From contig CANKYK010000002.1 in assembly GCA_947488155.1 (NCBI GenBank), forward strand, positions 1,184,001 through 1,248,000: 64,000 nt of DNA, read 5' to 3'. Position 1 is the stretch's first letter, and each line of letters begins with the position of its first letter. Positions 17,346-26,375 of this stretch are shown here, in pieces. Position numbers and translations under genes: made by a program. This stretch comes from an uncultured Erythrobacter sp. (GTDB lineage: Bacteria > Pseudomonadota > Alphaproteobacteria > Sphingomonadales > Sphingomonadaceae). Below the pieces are notes generated by a model, which saw only the letters and a program-made list of their open reading frames with translations, made no database searches and was not told the origin of the DNA.

Positions 17346-18725
17346 ATGCGGATTTTTAACATGGGCAGCGCTCGTAAAAAGACCGGATCACACTTCGCAC
17401 TCGCGATTGCTCTGGCAACCGGCACCGCCATAGTCGGTACGACCGCGTTCGCGGACACTGCCTATGCGCAGGACAAAAAGAAAAAGAAGAAAAAGAAAGA
17501 AGAGAAGGCGCAGTATTCTGAGGCATTTATCGCGGCCTATCAGCCTCTCAACACCCAAGTGAATGCAGAAGGTACTGACATTGCTTCGCTCAAACCTCAG
17601 CTGGTTTCCTTGGCATCTGTGTCTGTATCGCCAGACGAGCAAATCGCTGCTGGTGGCCTGATTTATAACGCAGGTGCAAAAACAACCGATCGTTCGCTGC
17701 AGATCCAGGGCATGGAAATGATGTTGGCTAGCGGCAAAGTCGAAGCAGCAAATGTCGGACGCTTCAATTTCATCGCCTATCAGTTGAGGAATGCCCAAAG
17801 TCAGTTTGCCGAAGCCAGGACTTATCTGCAGGCCGCCATCGATAATAATTTCACCACAGACACCGTCACCAAAGCTGACTTGCAGATCGCCATGGCCGAG
17901 AGCTTTTTCTCCGAAGAAAGCTACCGCGACGGCCTAGCTTATCTCAACAATGCGATCGCCAACAAAAAGGCGGCTGGCGAGGCGGTTCAGGAGCAGTGGT
18001 ATCGTCGCGGCCTAACTGTGGCCTATAATAATGAAATCGTTCCAGAAGTTTATGATATCGCAACGGCTTGGATTGCCGATTATCCGTCTGAAACCAGCTG
18101 GCGCGATGCGATCAACCTGACCCGTAATCTGAGCGATTATCAAGGCGGCGAGATGCTTGACCTTATGCGGCTGGGGCACAAAGTGAAATCGCTGCAGAAC
18201 AAGCAGGATTACATTGAATATATCGAAGCGGCGGATGCCCGCTTGCTGCCCAAGGAAGTGGCTGACCTTATTGAGGAAGGTTACTCCAGCGGCGTTGTGA
18301 GCCGCGATGATATTTATGTCGCCGACTCGTTTGAAATCGCCAAGAACCGGATTGCATCAGACCGCTCTGATTTGCCCGCGCTTGAGCGTGACGCCCGCGC
18401 CGCAGGTGCTGGTTTGCGCACGGTCAAAGCCGCTGGCGATACGTTTCTGAGCTATGGTGAGCACGCCAAGGCCGCTGAGTTCTTCCAAAAGACGCTGGGT
18501 ATGCCCGGAGTTGATACGGCGGAAACGCTAACCCGCCTCGGCATCGCACAAGCTGGTCTCGGCCAGTACGAGGCAGCGAAGGAAAGCTTCGCCAAGGTTC
18601 AAGGCCAGCGCAAGCCGATCGCTCAATTGTGGGCTGCCTATGCTGGTCAGAAATCGTCACCTGCACCTGCTGCTGCAACTGCTGCTCCAGCAGACACGCT
18701 TGAGGCGCCCGCTACGGGCGGTTAA
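17346..18725 (+). CDS. Secreted TPR-repeat protein with poly-lysine segment
   Basis: The 459-residue product begins with a long signal peptide (basic start, hydrophobic core at about 17-32, probable cut after ADTAYA at residue 41), followed at once by a run of eight lysines (44-51). The rest is alpha-helical with TPR-like repeats, clearest in FLSYGEHAKAAEFFQKTLG and TRLGIAQAGLGQYEAAKESFAKV near the C terminus, then an Ala/Pro tail. It probably scaffolds proteins in the periplasm; function unknown. AGGAGAG lies six bases before the chosen ATG. Ends in a strong terminator. Confidence 0.8.
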   Translation: MRIFNMGSARKKTGSHFALAIALATGTAIVGTTAFADTAYAQDKKKKKKKKEEKAQYSEAFIAAYQPLNTQVNAEGTDIASLKPQLVSLASVSVSPDEQIAAGGLIYNAGAKTTDRSLQIQGMEMMLASGKVEAANVGRFNFIAYQLRNAQSQFAEARTYLQAAIDNNFTTDTVTKADLQIAMAESFFSEESYRDGLAYLNNAIANKKAAGEAVQEQWYRRGLTVAYNNEIVPEVYDIATAWIADYPSETSWRDAINLTRNLSDYQGGEMLDLMRLGHKVKSLQNKQDYIEYIEAADARLLPKEVADLIEEGYSSGVVSRDDIYVADSFEIAKNRIASDRSDLPALERDARAAGAGLRTVKAAGDTFLSYGEHAKAAEFFQKTLGMPGVDTAETLTRLGIAQAGLGQYEAAKESFAKVQGQRKPIAQLWAAYAGQKSSPAPAAATAAPADTLEAPATGG

Positions 18726-18753
18726 TCCCGCGCAGGATTATCAACGCAGAAAT

Positions 18754-18785
18754 GGGGCGCTGGGAGAAATCCCGGCGCCCCTTTT
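18754..18785 (+). terminator. Terminator after the TPR gene
   Basis: GGGGCGC (18754-18760) pairs with GCGCCCC (18775-18781), with further TGGGA/TCCCG pairing inside, followed by TTTTGTTTG. It separates the TPR gene from the convergent NYN gene. Confidence 0.85.
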
Positions 18786-18818
18786 GTTTGGAGTAAATGG
18801 CCTGGATTTGCCGCGCCG

Positions 18819-19544
18819 CTAGCGCAGGCGCTTCACATAGACCTGCTTGTCCTGGCGCTTCACCTTGAAACTATCGAGCGAGGAAAACAGCTCGCTAAGG
18901 CTCTTAAAGCCGTAATTTCGCACATCAAAGCTGGAGCGGTTGCCCGCAATTTGTCCAACCTGCTGCAGCCGCGCAAAACCTTCCTCATCACGTGACGCCT
19001 CGGAATAGGCAGCGGTAATCAATTCCAACAGGTCGTCGTCGAGCGGCTCGCCAGCCTTCGTGTCGGCTGGCTTGCTGTCACCCGATTTGTCGGCAGCATA
19101 AGTGTCGATCAACTGTTTGATATCGATGAAGCGGGTGCAAACCGATTTAAACGCCTCGGGCGTCTTCGCCTCGCCAAAGCCGTAAACAAGGATGCCATCC
19201 TGGCGTAGGCGCGTGACCAGCGGGGTAAAATCGCTGTCAGAGGTCATGATGCCAAAGCCATCAACCTTACCCTGATTGAGCAGATCGATCGCATCGATCG
19301 TCATCGCCATATCGGTAGCATTTTTGCCTTTGGACACGTCAAATTGCTGTTGCGGACGGATGCCAAATTTGTTGGTGATCTTGTCCCAGCGCGCAAGGTT
19401 ATCCTTGGCGAAATTGCCATAGGCGCGGCGAATGTTGACCTGGCCCAGCTCGGCCATAACGGTCAGCACAGGGTCAATGCCCTGCGGTGTGGTGTTGTCT
19501 GCATCAATCAGCAGAGCGATGTTTTTCAGTTCTGTATTAGACAT
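18819..19544 (-). CDS. NYN-domain (PIN-like) nuclease family protein with LOTUS-type C terminus
   Basis: A 241-residue cytoplasmic protein. Residues 1-145 form a NYN domain: IALLIDADN gives the first acidic residues, DMAMTIDAIDL the middle one and MTSDSDFTPLV the last pair, the metal-binding set of PIN-like RNases. Residues about 160-241 resemble the OST-HTH/LOTUS domain thought to bind RNA. The family (DUF88) is widespread, with predicted RNA cleavage but little experimental work. The start is set directly before the NYN domain; no clear ribosome-binding site is visible. It lies 57 bases downstream of the carbonic anhydrase gene and could be read through from that operon. Confidence 0.82.
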   Translation of the reverse strand: MSNTELKNIALLIDADNTTPQGIDPVLTVMAELGQVNIRRAYGNFAKDNLARWDKITNKFGIRPQQQFDVSKGKNATDMAMTIDAIDLLNQGKVDGFGIMTSDSDFTPLVTRLRQDGILVYGFGEAKTPEAFKSVCTRFIDIKQLIDTYAADKSGDSKPADTKAGEPLDDDLLELITAAYSEASRDEEGFARLQQVGQIAGNRSSFDVRNYGFKSLSELFSSLDSFKVKRQDKQVYVKRLR

Positions 19545-19601
19545 GCACGCATAAATGGCGGCCGGACGCAAAGCGCACAAGCGCTGAATCCGCTTTGCTG
19601 T

Positions 19602-20243
19602 TTACGCGAGGGCTTCAAAATCGCCCGTTTCCTCGTCCAGCGAATGCAATACGCCATCGGGAATGGCGAAGTGTGCACCGCGCAATTTCAATTGTCCGGC
19701 GTCCTCGGCTTCTTTGACGAATGGATACGACCGCAGGTTGGCAAGACTTTGCTGGACCGCCGCGAGTTCCATCGCATGTTCCGCGTCATCCCCTTCACGG
19801 CCCAACGCTCGGCCAACCGCTTCGGCCGGTTCGCTAAGATGCTCCAGCCAACCCGACAGCAAGCCTCCATTGCCCGGCTCTGTGTTGTCAAAAGAATGCG
19901 CGAGCGCGGCTTTACAGCCGCCACATTTGCCATGCCCCATCACAACAACCTGCTTCACTTCGAGCATTCTGACTGCGAACTCGATTGCGGCCGGCGCTTC
20001 GGGTTGGGCGGTGGCCTTTTCAAATGGCGGGACAAGCGCAGCGACATTGCGCAATACGAAGATATCGCCGGGATCCACGTCAAAAATCTGCGCTGGATCG
20101 ACCCGGCTGTCTGAACAGCTAATAATCATCAGCTTGGGATGCTGACCTTCGGCGACGGTTTGGTCAAATCGGGCCTGTTGGCGTGGATAAACGTCTTTGC
20201 GAAAGCGCTTATAGCCTTCGAGTAATTCAGCAAATTCAGGCAT
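19602..20243 (-). CDS. can: Beta-class carbonic anhydrase
   Basis: A 213-residue zinc enzyme interconverting carbon dioxide and bicarbonate. Zinc ligands are Cys43 in SCSDSR, His104 and Cys107 in GHGKCGGC, with the Asp45-Arg47 dyad intact. It is the third gene of the sbtA-sbtB-can operon; its ATG overlaps the stop of the PII-like gene as TGATG. Placed with a bicarbonate importer, it most likely adjusts the cytoplasmic bicarbonate pool for carboxylases or pH balance. The chosen start begins at MPEFAELLEG, the normal family N terminus. Confidence 0.95.
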   Translation of the reverse strand: MPEFAELLEGYKRFRKDVYPRQQARFDQTVAEGQHPKLMIISCSDSRVDPAQIFDVDPGDIFVLRNVAALVPPFEKATAQPEAPAAIEFAVRMLEVKQVVVMGHGKCGGCKAALAHSFDNTEPGNGGLLSGWLEHLSEPAEAVGRALGREGDDAEHAMELAAVQQSLANLRSYPFVKEAEDAGQLKLRGAHFAIPDGVLHSLDEETGDFEALA

Positions 20244-20551
20244 CAGAAACGCTCCCCTCGAATAACCTCTACATCCCACATAGAGAGAAGGAAGCCGTAT
20301 TTGGTCAGTTCCGGGGCGAGGTCTTCGGCAAGGGCCTGCGCCTTTTCCTCAGCCGCAATTGTCAAAACAAAGACCTTGTCTGTGCCCATCACACGCTCTT
20401 CACGCCAGCGCCCCTCTCGCCCCTTGCCAGAACTGACCGGGATAACGGTCCAACCGGTGATACCAGCCTTATCAACCGCATCGGTCACGCGTTTGGCCAG
20501 TGCGGTATCAGTGAGGATTTCAATCCGCTTGCGAATGACCGTTTCAATCAT
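20243..20551 (-). CDS. sbtB: PII-like protein, SbtB type
   Basis: A 102-residue protein of the PII superfamily. Its location between a SbtA-family transporter and a carbonic anhydrase, overlapping both, is strong evidence for the SbtB role. The fold can be followed as beta-alpha-beta (MIETVIRKRIEILTDTALAKRV), a Gly/Arg-rich T-loop at about 40-57, and a second half ending DVEVIRGERF. Cyanobacterial SbtB binds adenyl nucleotides and inhibits SbtA; the C-terminal Cys pair found in several of those proteins is absent here. Regulation by nucleotides is thus inferred, not shown. Confidence 0.82.
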   Translation of the reverse strand: MIETVIRKRIEILTDTALAKRVTDAVDKAGITGWTVIPVSSGKGREGRWREERVMGTDKVFVLTIAAEEKAQALAEDLAPELTKYGFLLSMWDVEVIRGERF

Positions 20552-21540
20552 GGAATTGCTCCTACGCTGCCCGGATCGCCTGTTAGAGCGCTCGCCAGAA
20601 TGCTAATCAAGCCGATATTGATCAGGATGTTAAACGGAAAAGTGATTGACAGCGACATAGTAAGGTAAATGCCAGGATCTGCCTCTGGCAGGGCAAGCCG
20701 CATGGCAGCCGGTACCGCGATGTAGCTGGCACTGGCGCACAGCACACCCAGCGCCGCAGCCGAGCCAACATCGAGCCCGCAGGCGGCGGCCGCAGCTGTG
20801 CCAATCGAACCATTGAACAGCGGTAGGCCAATCGCAATCACCACCAGCCTCCATGTAATTGCGCGGGCGTCCATCATCCGCCGCGCCGCGATCAGGCCCA
20901 TATCGAGTAGAAACAGGCAAAGCACACCCTTAAACCCAGCTTCAAAGAACGGCGCGACATCGCCAAAACCTTCAGCACCCGCAATCATACCAATCGCAAA
21001 GGCCCCGAGCAGCAAGACAACCGACGCGTTGAACAACACCTCGTGCAGCATGTCGCTAGTCCTCTGGCCGTCTTTCGATCCCAGCCCGCGTGCCAGCAAC
21101 AGGCCAGTGAGGATCGCCGGCGTTTCCATCGCCGCCATCACCGCGACCATATAGCCGCCCGGCGGTTTCCCCTGCGCCTCAAATATCTCAACCGCTGTCA
21201 CAAACGTGACCACGCTGACAGAGCCATAATGCGCCGCGACTGCACCGGCATTGATCCGGTCCAGCTTTGCAAACTCTTTCAGCGCGATATTAGCGATGAA
21301 AGGCATCAGGAAACTGGCCGCAATACCCAGGGCCAAGGCGATCAAGACGGTCGAATCGATCCCGGATTTGGAGACAGCAACACCGCCCTTTAGACCAATG
21401 GCCGCCATCAGATAGAGCGACATACCCTTGGCAATCGCCTCTGGAATGGCGAGGTCGGAGCGCGCAAAAGCAGCAAGCAATCCGAGCACAAAGAACAGCA
21501 CGACGGGCGAAGTAAACGTCTGGAGAGTGGCTGCATCCAT
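20548..21540 (-). CDS. sbtA: Sodium-dependent bicarbonate transporter, SbtA family
   Basis: A 330-residue inner-membrane protein with about ten hydrophobic helices and an internally repeated layout, including LMAAIGLKGGVAVSKSG, AAHYGSVSVVTFVTA and CASASYIAVPAAMRLALPEADPG, which are characteristic of the SbtA (DUF897) family. Cyanobacterial members are high-affinity sodium/bicarbonate symporters. The start MDAATLQTF is chosen because it leads straight into the first helix. The ATG of the PII-like gene overlaps its stop as ATGA. It diverges from lipA, with 111 bases between the two starts. Confidence 0.9.
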   Translation of the reverse strand: MDAATLQTFTSPVVLFFVLGLLAAFARSDLAIPEAIAKGMSLYLMAAIGLKGGVAVSKSGIDSTVLIALALGIAASFLMPFIANIALKEFAKLDRINAGAVAAHYGSVSVVTFVTAVEIFEAQGKPPGGYMVAVMAAMETPAILTGLLLARGLGSKDGQRTSDMLHEVLFNASVVLLLGAFAIGMIAGAEGFGDVAPFFEAGFKGVLCLFLLDMGLIAARRMMDARAITWRLVVIAIGLPLFNGSIGTAAAAACGLDVGSAAALGVLCASASYIAVPAAMRLALPEADPGIYLTMSLSITFPFNILINIGLISILASALTGDPGSVGAIP

Positions 21541-21651
21541 GACGCTACGGCCTAGAGGCGACATGCAATTCTCACAAGCCAGGTTGCATTGGCCATACAC
21601 AGGCATTTCGGACCATTGCGAAGGCGCATTGCATTGCCTAAGTGGGCAGGC

Positions 21652-22617
21652 ATGAACGACCTAGCGAACACACCCGGCAAGACCCCAGAACGCCCGCCGC
21701 GCCAGCGCAAACCGGATTGGATCCGTGTTCGCGCGCCTGTGAGCGAGGGGTATCAAGAGACGCGCCGCATGATGCGGGAGCTTAACCTCAATACCGTGTG
21801 TGAAGAGGCCGCGTGCCCGAATATCGGCGAATGCTGGAGCAAGAAGCACGCAACCGTCATGATCCTGGGTGATGTGTGCACGCGCGCCTGCGCGTTCTGC
21901 AATGTAAAAACCGGGATGCCGCGCGCGGTTGATCCGATGGAGCCAGAGCATACCGCGATTGCCGCTGCCAAGATGGGGCTTGAACATATCGTCATCACCA
22001 GCGTCGACCGCGATGATTTGCCCGATGGCGGCGCATCACAGTTTGTGAAGGTGATCGAGGCTTTGCGCCGGACCACGCCGGACACCACGATTGAAATCCT
22101 CACCCCTGATTTCCGCGGTAAAATGCGCGCGGCGGTGGAGGCGATTTGTGCCGCCGGCCCCGATGTTTACAACCACAACCTCGAGACTGTGCCGCGCCTG
22201 TACCCGACCATTCGCCCCGGCGCGCGCTATTACGCCTCGCTGCGGCTGCTTGAAGAGGTCAAATCCCACGATCCAATGATCTTTACCAAATCAGGCATCA
22301 TGCTGGGGCTGGGTGAGCAGCGTCTCGAAGTGCACCAGGTGATGGACGACATGCGCAGCGCGGATGTGGACTTCATGACCATGGGTCAATACCTCCAACC
22401 CACGCCGAAACATGCCACGGTTGAGGAATTCGTCACTCCGAAGGCGTTTGGCGCCTATGGCTCAATCGCGCGGGCGAAGGGCTTCTTGCAGGTTGCCTCC
22501 ACCCCACTGACCCGCTCCAGCTATCACGCGGGCGAAGATTTCGCCGAAATGAAGGCGGCGAGGGCAGCAAAGTTTGCAAAGCAGGCTGCACGGCAAGCGG
22601 ATACGCTCAAAATCTGA
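21652..22617 (+). CDS. lipA: Lipoyl synthase
   Basis: A 321-residue radical-SAM enzyme that inserts sulfur into octanoyl groups on lipoyl domains, so it matures PdhB and PdhC of this window. The auxiliary cluster Cys50, Cys55, Cys61 and the radical-SAM triad Cys76-Cys80-Cys83 (CTRACAFC) are all present, as are GGASQFV and the RSSYHAG C-terminal block with the conserved Ser. The start is the ATG at 21652. The next gene overlaps the stop as TGATG, a lipA-coq10 coupling widespread in alphaproteobacteria. Confidence 0.97.
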   Translation: MNDLANTPGKTPERPPRQRKPDWIRVRAPVSEGYQETRRMMRELNLNTVCEEAACPNIGECWSKKHATVMILGDVCTRACAFCNVKTGMPRAVDPMEPEHTAIAAAKMGLEHIVITSVDRDDLPDGGASQFVKVIEALRRTTPDTTIEILTPDFRGKMRAAVEAICAAGPDVYNHNLETVPRLYPTIRPGARYYASLRLLEEVKSHDPMIFTKSGIMLGLGEQRLEVHQVMDDMRSADVDFMTMGQYLQPTPKHATVEEFVTPKAFGAYGSIARAKGFLQVASTPLTRSSYHAGEDFAEMKAARAAKFAKQAARQADTLKI

Positions 22618-23078
22618 TGCCGGGAATTCGCGAAACTCGCAGATTACCATACAGCGCGGAGCAGATGTTTGATCTGGTCGCGGATGTAGGCCGATATCGT
22701 GAGTTTCTGCCCTGGGTTATCGCCACCCGGGTGCGTTCCGACAGCGAAACTGAAATGGTCGCCGATATGGTGGTCGGGTTCAAAAGCCTGCGCGAGAGTT
22801 TTACCTCGCGCGTTCACAAGGAGCGCGCGCGGCTGATCGATGTGCATTACATGGACGGCCCGCTTAAAGACCTCGACAACACCTGGGCATTCCGCGCGCT
22901 AGACGATGGCGGCTGCGAGATCGATTTCTCAGTCGATTTCACCTTTAAAAACCGTATGTTCGAGGCGATAGCTGGACAGTATTTTGACCGCGCATTTCGC
23001 CGCATGGTGGAGGCTTTTGAACAGCGCGCAGCCGCGCTTTACGGCAGCAGCAGCTCCAGCGCGACCAGCGCCGCCTGA
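22617..23078 (+). CDS. Coq10/START-family ubiquinone-binding protein
   Basis: The 153-residue protein has the START/SRPBCC fold: the N-terminal strand and helix RRLPYSAEQMFDLVADVGRYREFLPW, the middle strands and the long C-terminal helix FDRAFRRMVEAFEQRA. This is the Coq10/RatA family, whose mitochondrial member delivers ubiquinone within the respiratory membrane. The last ten residues (Ser/Ala-rich) are encoded in DNA shared with the opposite gene pncC, a 40-base tail-to-tail overlap. Translationally coupled to lipA. Confidence 0.9.
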   Translation: MPGIRETRRLPYSAEQMFDLVADVGRYREFLPWVIATRVRSDSETEMVADMVVGFKSLRESFTSRVHKERARLIDVHYMDGPLKDLDNTWAFRALDDGGCEIDFSVDFTFKNRMFEAIAGQYFDRAFRRMVEAFEQRAAALYGSSSSSATSAA

Positions 23079-23539
23079 TGGCGGATCGCGGCACGATCTT
23101 TCACATCAAAGTGTTTTAACTCGCCCTCTGGCTCACCATCCGAATTGCGGATAGCGCGCGCGAATACGACCGTTCCAACCGGCTTTAACTGGGTTCCGCC
23201 GCCCGGGCCGGCAACGCCGCTGATCGCGACTGCGCAATCCGCGTTGGAATTTTTCAATGCGCCCTGAGCCATGGCCCAAACGCAGGCGATGGAAACCGCG
23301 CCAAAGGTTTCGATGATATCCTGCGCCACATCGAGCGATTCCATCTTGGCCTCGTTCGAATAGGTCACAAAACCGCGATCGAGCACCGTAGACGAGCCGG
23401 GAATCTCCGTAAGCGCCGCGGCCACCAGCCCGCCGGTACAGCTTTCAGCGAGCGACAGGACGCGGCCAGCGGCCTTGTTCTCATCGACAACACGCTGCGC
23501 CAGCGCGGTGATATCATCGGGCAGCAGGCTGTTGGTCAT
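23039..23539 (-). CDS. pncC: Nicotinamide-nucleotide amidohydrolase (CinA C-terminal family)
   Basis: A 166-residue stand-alone CinA C-terminal domain. SLAESCTGGLVAAALTEIPGSS and AISGVAGPGGGT are the signature blocks, with the Ser/Lys/Tyr-type deamidase site of PncC, which recycles nicotinamide mononucleotide to nicotinate mononucleotide in NAD salvage. The N-terminal molybdopterin-like domain of full CinA is lacking. The ATG overlaps the preceding gene's stop, and its 3' end overlaps the coq10-type gene on the other strand by 40 bases. Confidence 0.9.
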   Translation of the reverse strand: MTNSLLPDDITALAQRVVDENKAAGRVLSLAESCTGGLVAAALTEIPGSSTVLDRGFVTYSNEAKMESLDVAQDIIETFGAVSIACVWAMAQGALKNSNADCAVAISGVAGPGGGTQLKPVGTVVFARAIRNSDGEPEGELKHFDVKDRAAIRHQAALVALELLLP

Positions 23540-24108
23540 TCGTCACCCGTATATGGGCAGACATCGGGTTCTTTGAGGTCAGCCATATCGGCAATAAAGC
23601 CGACCAGCGCGCCGATGTTTTCCGGCGGCAAAGGCGCAACCAGAGACATGCCGCGCTCAACTTTTTTGCAGTCCGCCGTTTTGATTGATCCCGCAATCTG
23701 CTCAACCAAAACGGCATCAATCAGAGGTCGAAAAACACTCATGCCCTCTGGATCATTCGGGTTGAGAATTCCGGCCAATGGGTTCGCATCACCGCTTTCT
23801 TGCGCCATCGATTTTTCCATGAACACACCGAATATCCGCGACATGCCGGGCCAGCTGCGTTCTTGCAGGCCGGCAAACTTCGCCGTGAAGGCGGCGCCTT
23901 CGGTGGCCCAAAAGCCATCAGGCGACAGTTCATTTGCGCAGGTCCGATCGAGCGCCTGGCTGACGAGCGGCATCGCGTAAATCGCAGCACCGCTGAGGTC
24001 CGCTTGATCGACGCAGCCGGCCTGAGCCTGAGCCTGCACAACCTGAGCCTGCATCAATGCCCCGCTGGCCAGCGCAAATGCTGCAGCTTTGGTGAATGTG
24101 CGTTTCAT
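23536..24108 (-). CDS. Secreted protein of unknown function
   Basis: A 190-residue protein that I do not recognise. It begins with a clear signal peptide (MKRTFTKAAAFALASGAL, probable cut near AQAQA at about residue 29), and the mature part has four cysteines (in GCVDQ, TCANE, DCKKV and VCPYT), an even number that suggests two disulfides. It is mostly helical by composition. It lies between ispDF (12 bases upstream) and pncC, whose start overlaps its stop as ATGA, so it belongs to the ispDF-pncC transcript, though no functional link is evident. Confidence 0.75.
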   Translation of the reverse strand: MKRTFTKAAAFALASGALMQAQVVQAQAQAGCVDQADLSGAAIYAMPLVSQALDRTCANELSPDGFWATEGAAFTAKFAGLQERSWPGMSRIFGVFMEKSMAQESGDANPLAGILNPNDPEGMSVFRPLIDAVLVEQIAGSIKTADCKKVERGMSLVAPLPPENIGALVGFIADMADLKEPDVCPYTGDE

Positions 24109-24120
24109 ATGCTTGTCCTT

Positions 24121-25278
24121 CTAAGCGCTCGCATACAGGCTGATGATAGCCTGCGCCGCTATACCTTCGCCACGTCCGGTAAAGCCCAGCCTCTCGGTCG
24201 TGGTTGCTTTGATACTAATGGCGTTTTCTTCCAACCCAGTCATCGCGCCCACCGCTGCTCGCATGGCCGGGCGGTGCGGGCCAATCTTGGGTGCCTCGCA
24301 AATGAGGGTGAGGTCGATATTGCCAAGCGCAAAGCCCGCCTCCGCCGCCAATTTAACCGCATGTTCCAGAAACTGCGCAGAGCGCGCTCCGGCCCATTGC
24401 GGGTCGCTGGGTGGGAAATGCGTGCCAATATCCCCGTCACCAATCGCGCCGAGAACAGCATCGGTGATCGCATGCAAAGCGACATCGGCGTCGCTGTGGC
24501 CGGATAATCCTTTGTCATGGGGTATTTGTACACCGCACAGCCATAATTCCTCGCCTTCGACCAGACGATGGACATCAAAACCCTGACCTACCCTGAATGG
24601 TGCCGAATGTGCGGTCATGAAATCCTCTGCAAATGTGATCTTTTTGAGCCGTTCATCGCCGTGAATCAAAGCGATGCTGCCACCATGCTCTGTCAGGACT
24701 TGCGCATCGTCACCTGCGGTTTTCTCGCCATTCCATGCTCGGTGCGCGGCAAGGATATTGGCATAGCGGAACGCTTGCGGGGTTTGCACCCGCCGCAAGG
24801 CCTCACGATCCGCCTTGCCCGCCATCATCTCACCATCGCCTGCCAACGCGAGGCTATCAACCACAGGCAGCGCCGGAATGGCGCCCGGATGGGTCTGCAG
24901 CGCCCCTAGCAGGCGGCGGATCACCTCGCTGGGCAGGTCAGGGCGCGCGGCATCATGGATCAGCACGGTCTGCGGCGACGTCGCAGCCAGCGCCTCCAGC
25001 CCATTGGCGACCGATTCCTGCCGAGTGGCGCCTCCGCCGACGAATTCGATCCCGCCAATACCGCTTAGCGCCTCTTCTGCCATGTCGCGCGTGTCATCAG
25101 CCAGGACTGCAACGATTGGTTCGGCCCCCGCGGCGGCCAAAACCTCAACCGAATGCCGGATCAGTGGTTTTCCGCGAAACCTGCGAAACTGTTTCGGCAA
25201 TTCGCCGCCCGCGCGCAGGCCCTTGCCAGCGGCAACAACAATCGCAGCAAATTGGGGGAGGGTGGATTCATCACTCAT
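24121..25278 (-). CDS. ispDF: Bifunctional IspD/IspF of the MEP isoprenoid pathway
   Basis: A 385-residue fusion. Residues 1-225 are 2-C-methyl-D-erythritol 4-phosphate cytidylyltransferase, with [18 protein letters not shown] at the CTP-binding start and [12 protein letters not shown]; residues about 230-385 are the cyclodiphosphate synthase, with GQGFDVHRL, the zinc-site [19 protein letters not shown] and IGTHFPPSD. IspDF fusions are typical of alphaproteobacteria; the two enzymes flank IspE in the pathway yet are one chain. The start [12 protein letters not shown] is the one that begins the family domain. It diverges from dusB with 80 bases between. Confidence 0.97.
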   Translation of the reverse strand: MSDESTLPQFAAIVVAAGKGLRAGGELPKQFRRFRGKPLIRHSVEVLAAAGAEPIVAVLADDTRDMAEEALSGIGGIEFVGGGATRQESVANGLEALAATSPQTVLIHDAARPDLPSEVIRRLLGALQTHPGAIPALPVVDSLALAGDGEMMAGKADREALRRVQTPQAFRYANILAAHRAWNGEKTAGDDAQVLTEHGGSIALIHGDERLKKITFAEDFMTAHSAPFRVGQGFDVHRLVEGEELWLCGVQIPHDKGLSGHSDADVALHAITDAVLGAIGDGDIGTHFPPSDPQWAGARSAQFLEHAVKLAAEAGFALGNIDLTLICEAPKIGPHRPAMRAAVGAMTGLEENAISIKATTTERLGFTGRGEGIAAQAIISLYASA

Positions 25279-25358
25279 ACGGTCCAGCGCGCTTAAGGTC
25301 TGGACGGATTTTGCGCAATCCACTATGCGCTGCCCAAATTTTAGGCACAATTACGAAT

Positions 25359-26375
25359 ATGACCGCGCTTCCACCTCCTCCGGCCCTTAAGCCCATTCAA
25401 ATCGGCCCCGTCCAGATCGACAGCCCAGTGCTGCTCGCGCCAATGACCGGCGTCACCGATATGCCATTCCGCACGCTTGTGCGGCGCTATGGCTCTGGCC
25501 TCAATGTGACCGAGATGATCGCGAGCCAAGCGGCGATCCGCGAAACCCGTCAATCCATCCAAAAGGCAGCCTGGGATCCGATTGAAGAGCCCGTTTCCAT
25601 GCAGCTAGTCGGATGCGACCCGGAAAGCATGGGGGAGGCGGCGAAACTCAACGAAGATCGCGGCGCGTCCATTATCGACATCAATTTCGGCTGCCCCGTG
25701 CGCAAAGTCACCAATGGTATGGCGGGCAGCGCGCTGATGCGTGAAGTGCCGCTGGCAACGAAGCTGATGGAGGCCACGGTCAAAGCTGTCGATGTGCCGG
25801 TGACCGTGAAGATGCGAATGGGCTGGGACCACGATAGCCTCAACGCCCCGGAAATGGCTCGGATTGCCGAGGATCTCGGGGTGAAGATGATCACCGTTCA
25901 CGGGCGCACTCGCAATCAGATGTACAAGGGCAGCGCCGACTGGTCTTTCATCCGCAAGGTGAAAGATGCCGTCTCCATTCCTGTCATCGTCAATGGCGAC
26001 ATTTGCACCATCGATGATGCCGCGACCGCGCTTGAGCAGTCCGGGGCAGACGGGTTGATGATTGGCCGCGGTGCATACGGGAAGCCGTGGCTGCTGGGCC
26101 AAGTGATGCATTGGTGGAAGACCGGTGAAGCGCTCGACAGCCCCAGCTTTGACGAACAATACGAGACACTTGTTGAGCACTATGAACGCATGCTCGACCA
26201 TTACGGCAGCGAGGTTGGTAGCAAGGTCGCGCGCAAGCATATCGGTTGGTACACCAAGGGGATGCACGGCTCAGCGGAGTTCCGGAACAAGGCCAATTTC
26301 ATCGATGACCCCAAGCAGGTACTGGGCGAGATTGAGCGCTTTTACGAGCCGTTCCTGCGGCGCAGAGCGGCATGA
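25359..26375 (+). CDS. dusB: tRNA-dihydrouridine synthase B
   Basis: A 338-residue flavoenzyme reducing specific uridines in t[17 protein letters not shown] is the FMN-binding start, [20 protein letters not shown] holds the catalytic Cys, [13 protein letters not shown] and [11 protein letters not shown] the phosphate-binding region, and [10 protein letters not shown] closes the barrel. This nifR3-type gene precedes ntrB in almost all alphaproteobacteria. The frame is open further upstream, but that part is the reverse of ispDF; the ATG at 25359 begins the real protein. Its stop overlaps the ntrB start as ATGA. Confidence 0.96.
   Translation: MTALPPPPALKPIQIGPVQIDSPVLLAPMTGVTDMPFRTLVRRYGSGLNVTEMIASQAAIRETRQSIQKAAWDPIEEPVSMQLVGCDPESMGEAAKLNEDRGASIIDINFGCPVRKVTNGMAGSALMREVPLATKLMEATVKAVDVPVTVKMRMGWDHDSLNAPEMARIAEDLGVKMITVHGRTRNQMYKGSADWSFIRKVKDAVSIPVIVNGDICTIDDAATALEQSGADGLMIGRGAYGKPWLLGQVMHWWKTGEALDSPSFDEQYETLVEHYERMLDHYGSEVGSKVARKHIGWYTKGMHGSAEFRNKANFIDDPKQVLGEIERFYEPFLRRRAA

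Noticed and set aside
24735-25358. In-frame extension upstream of dusB
   Set aside because: It is the antisense of ispDF with Pro/Arg-rich nonsense composition; dusB begins at 25359.
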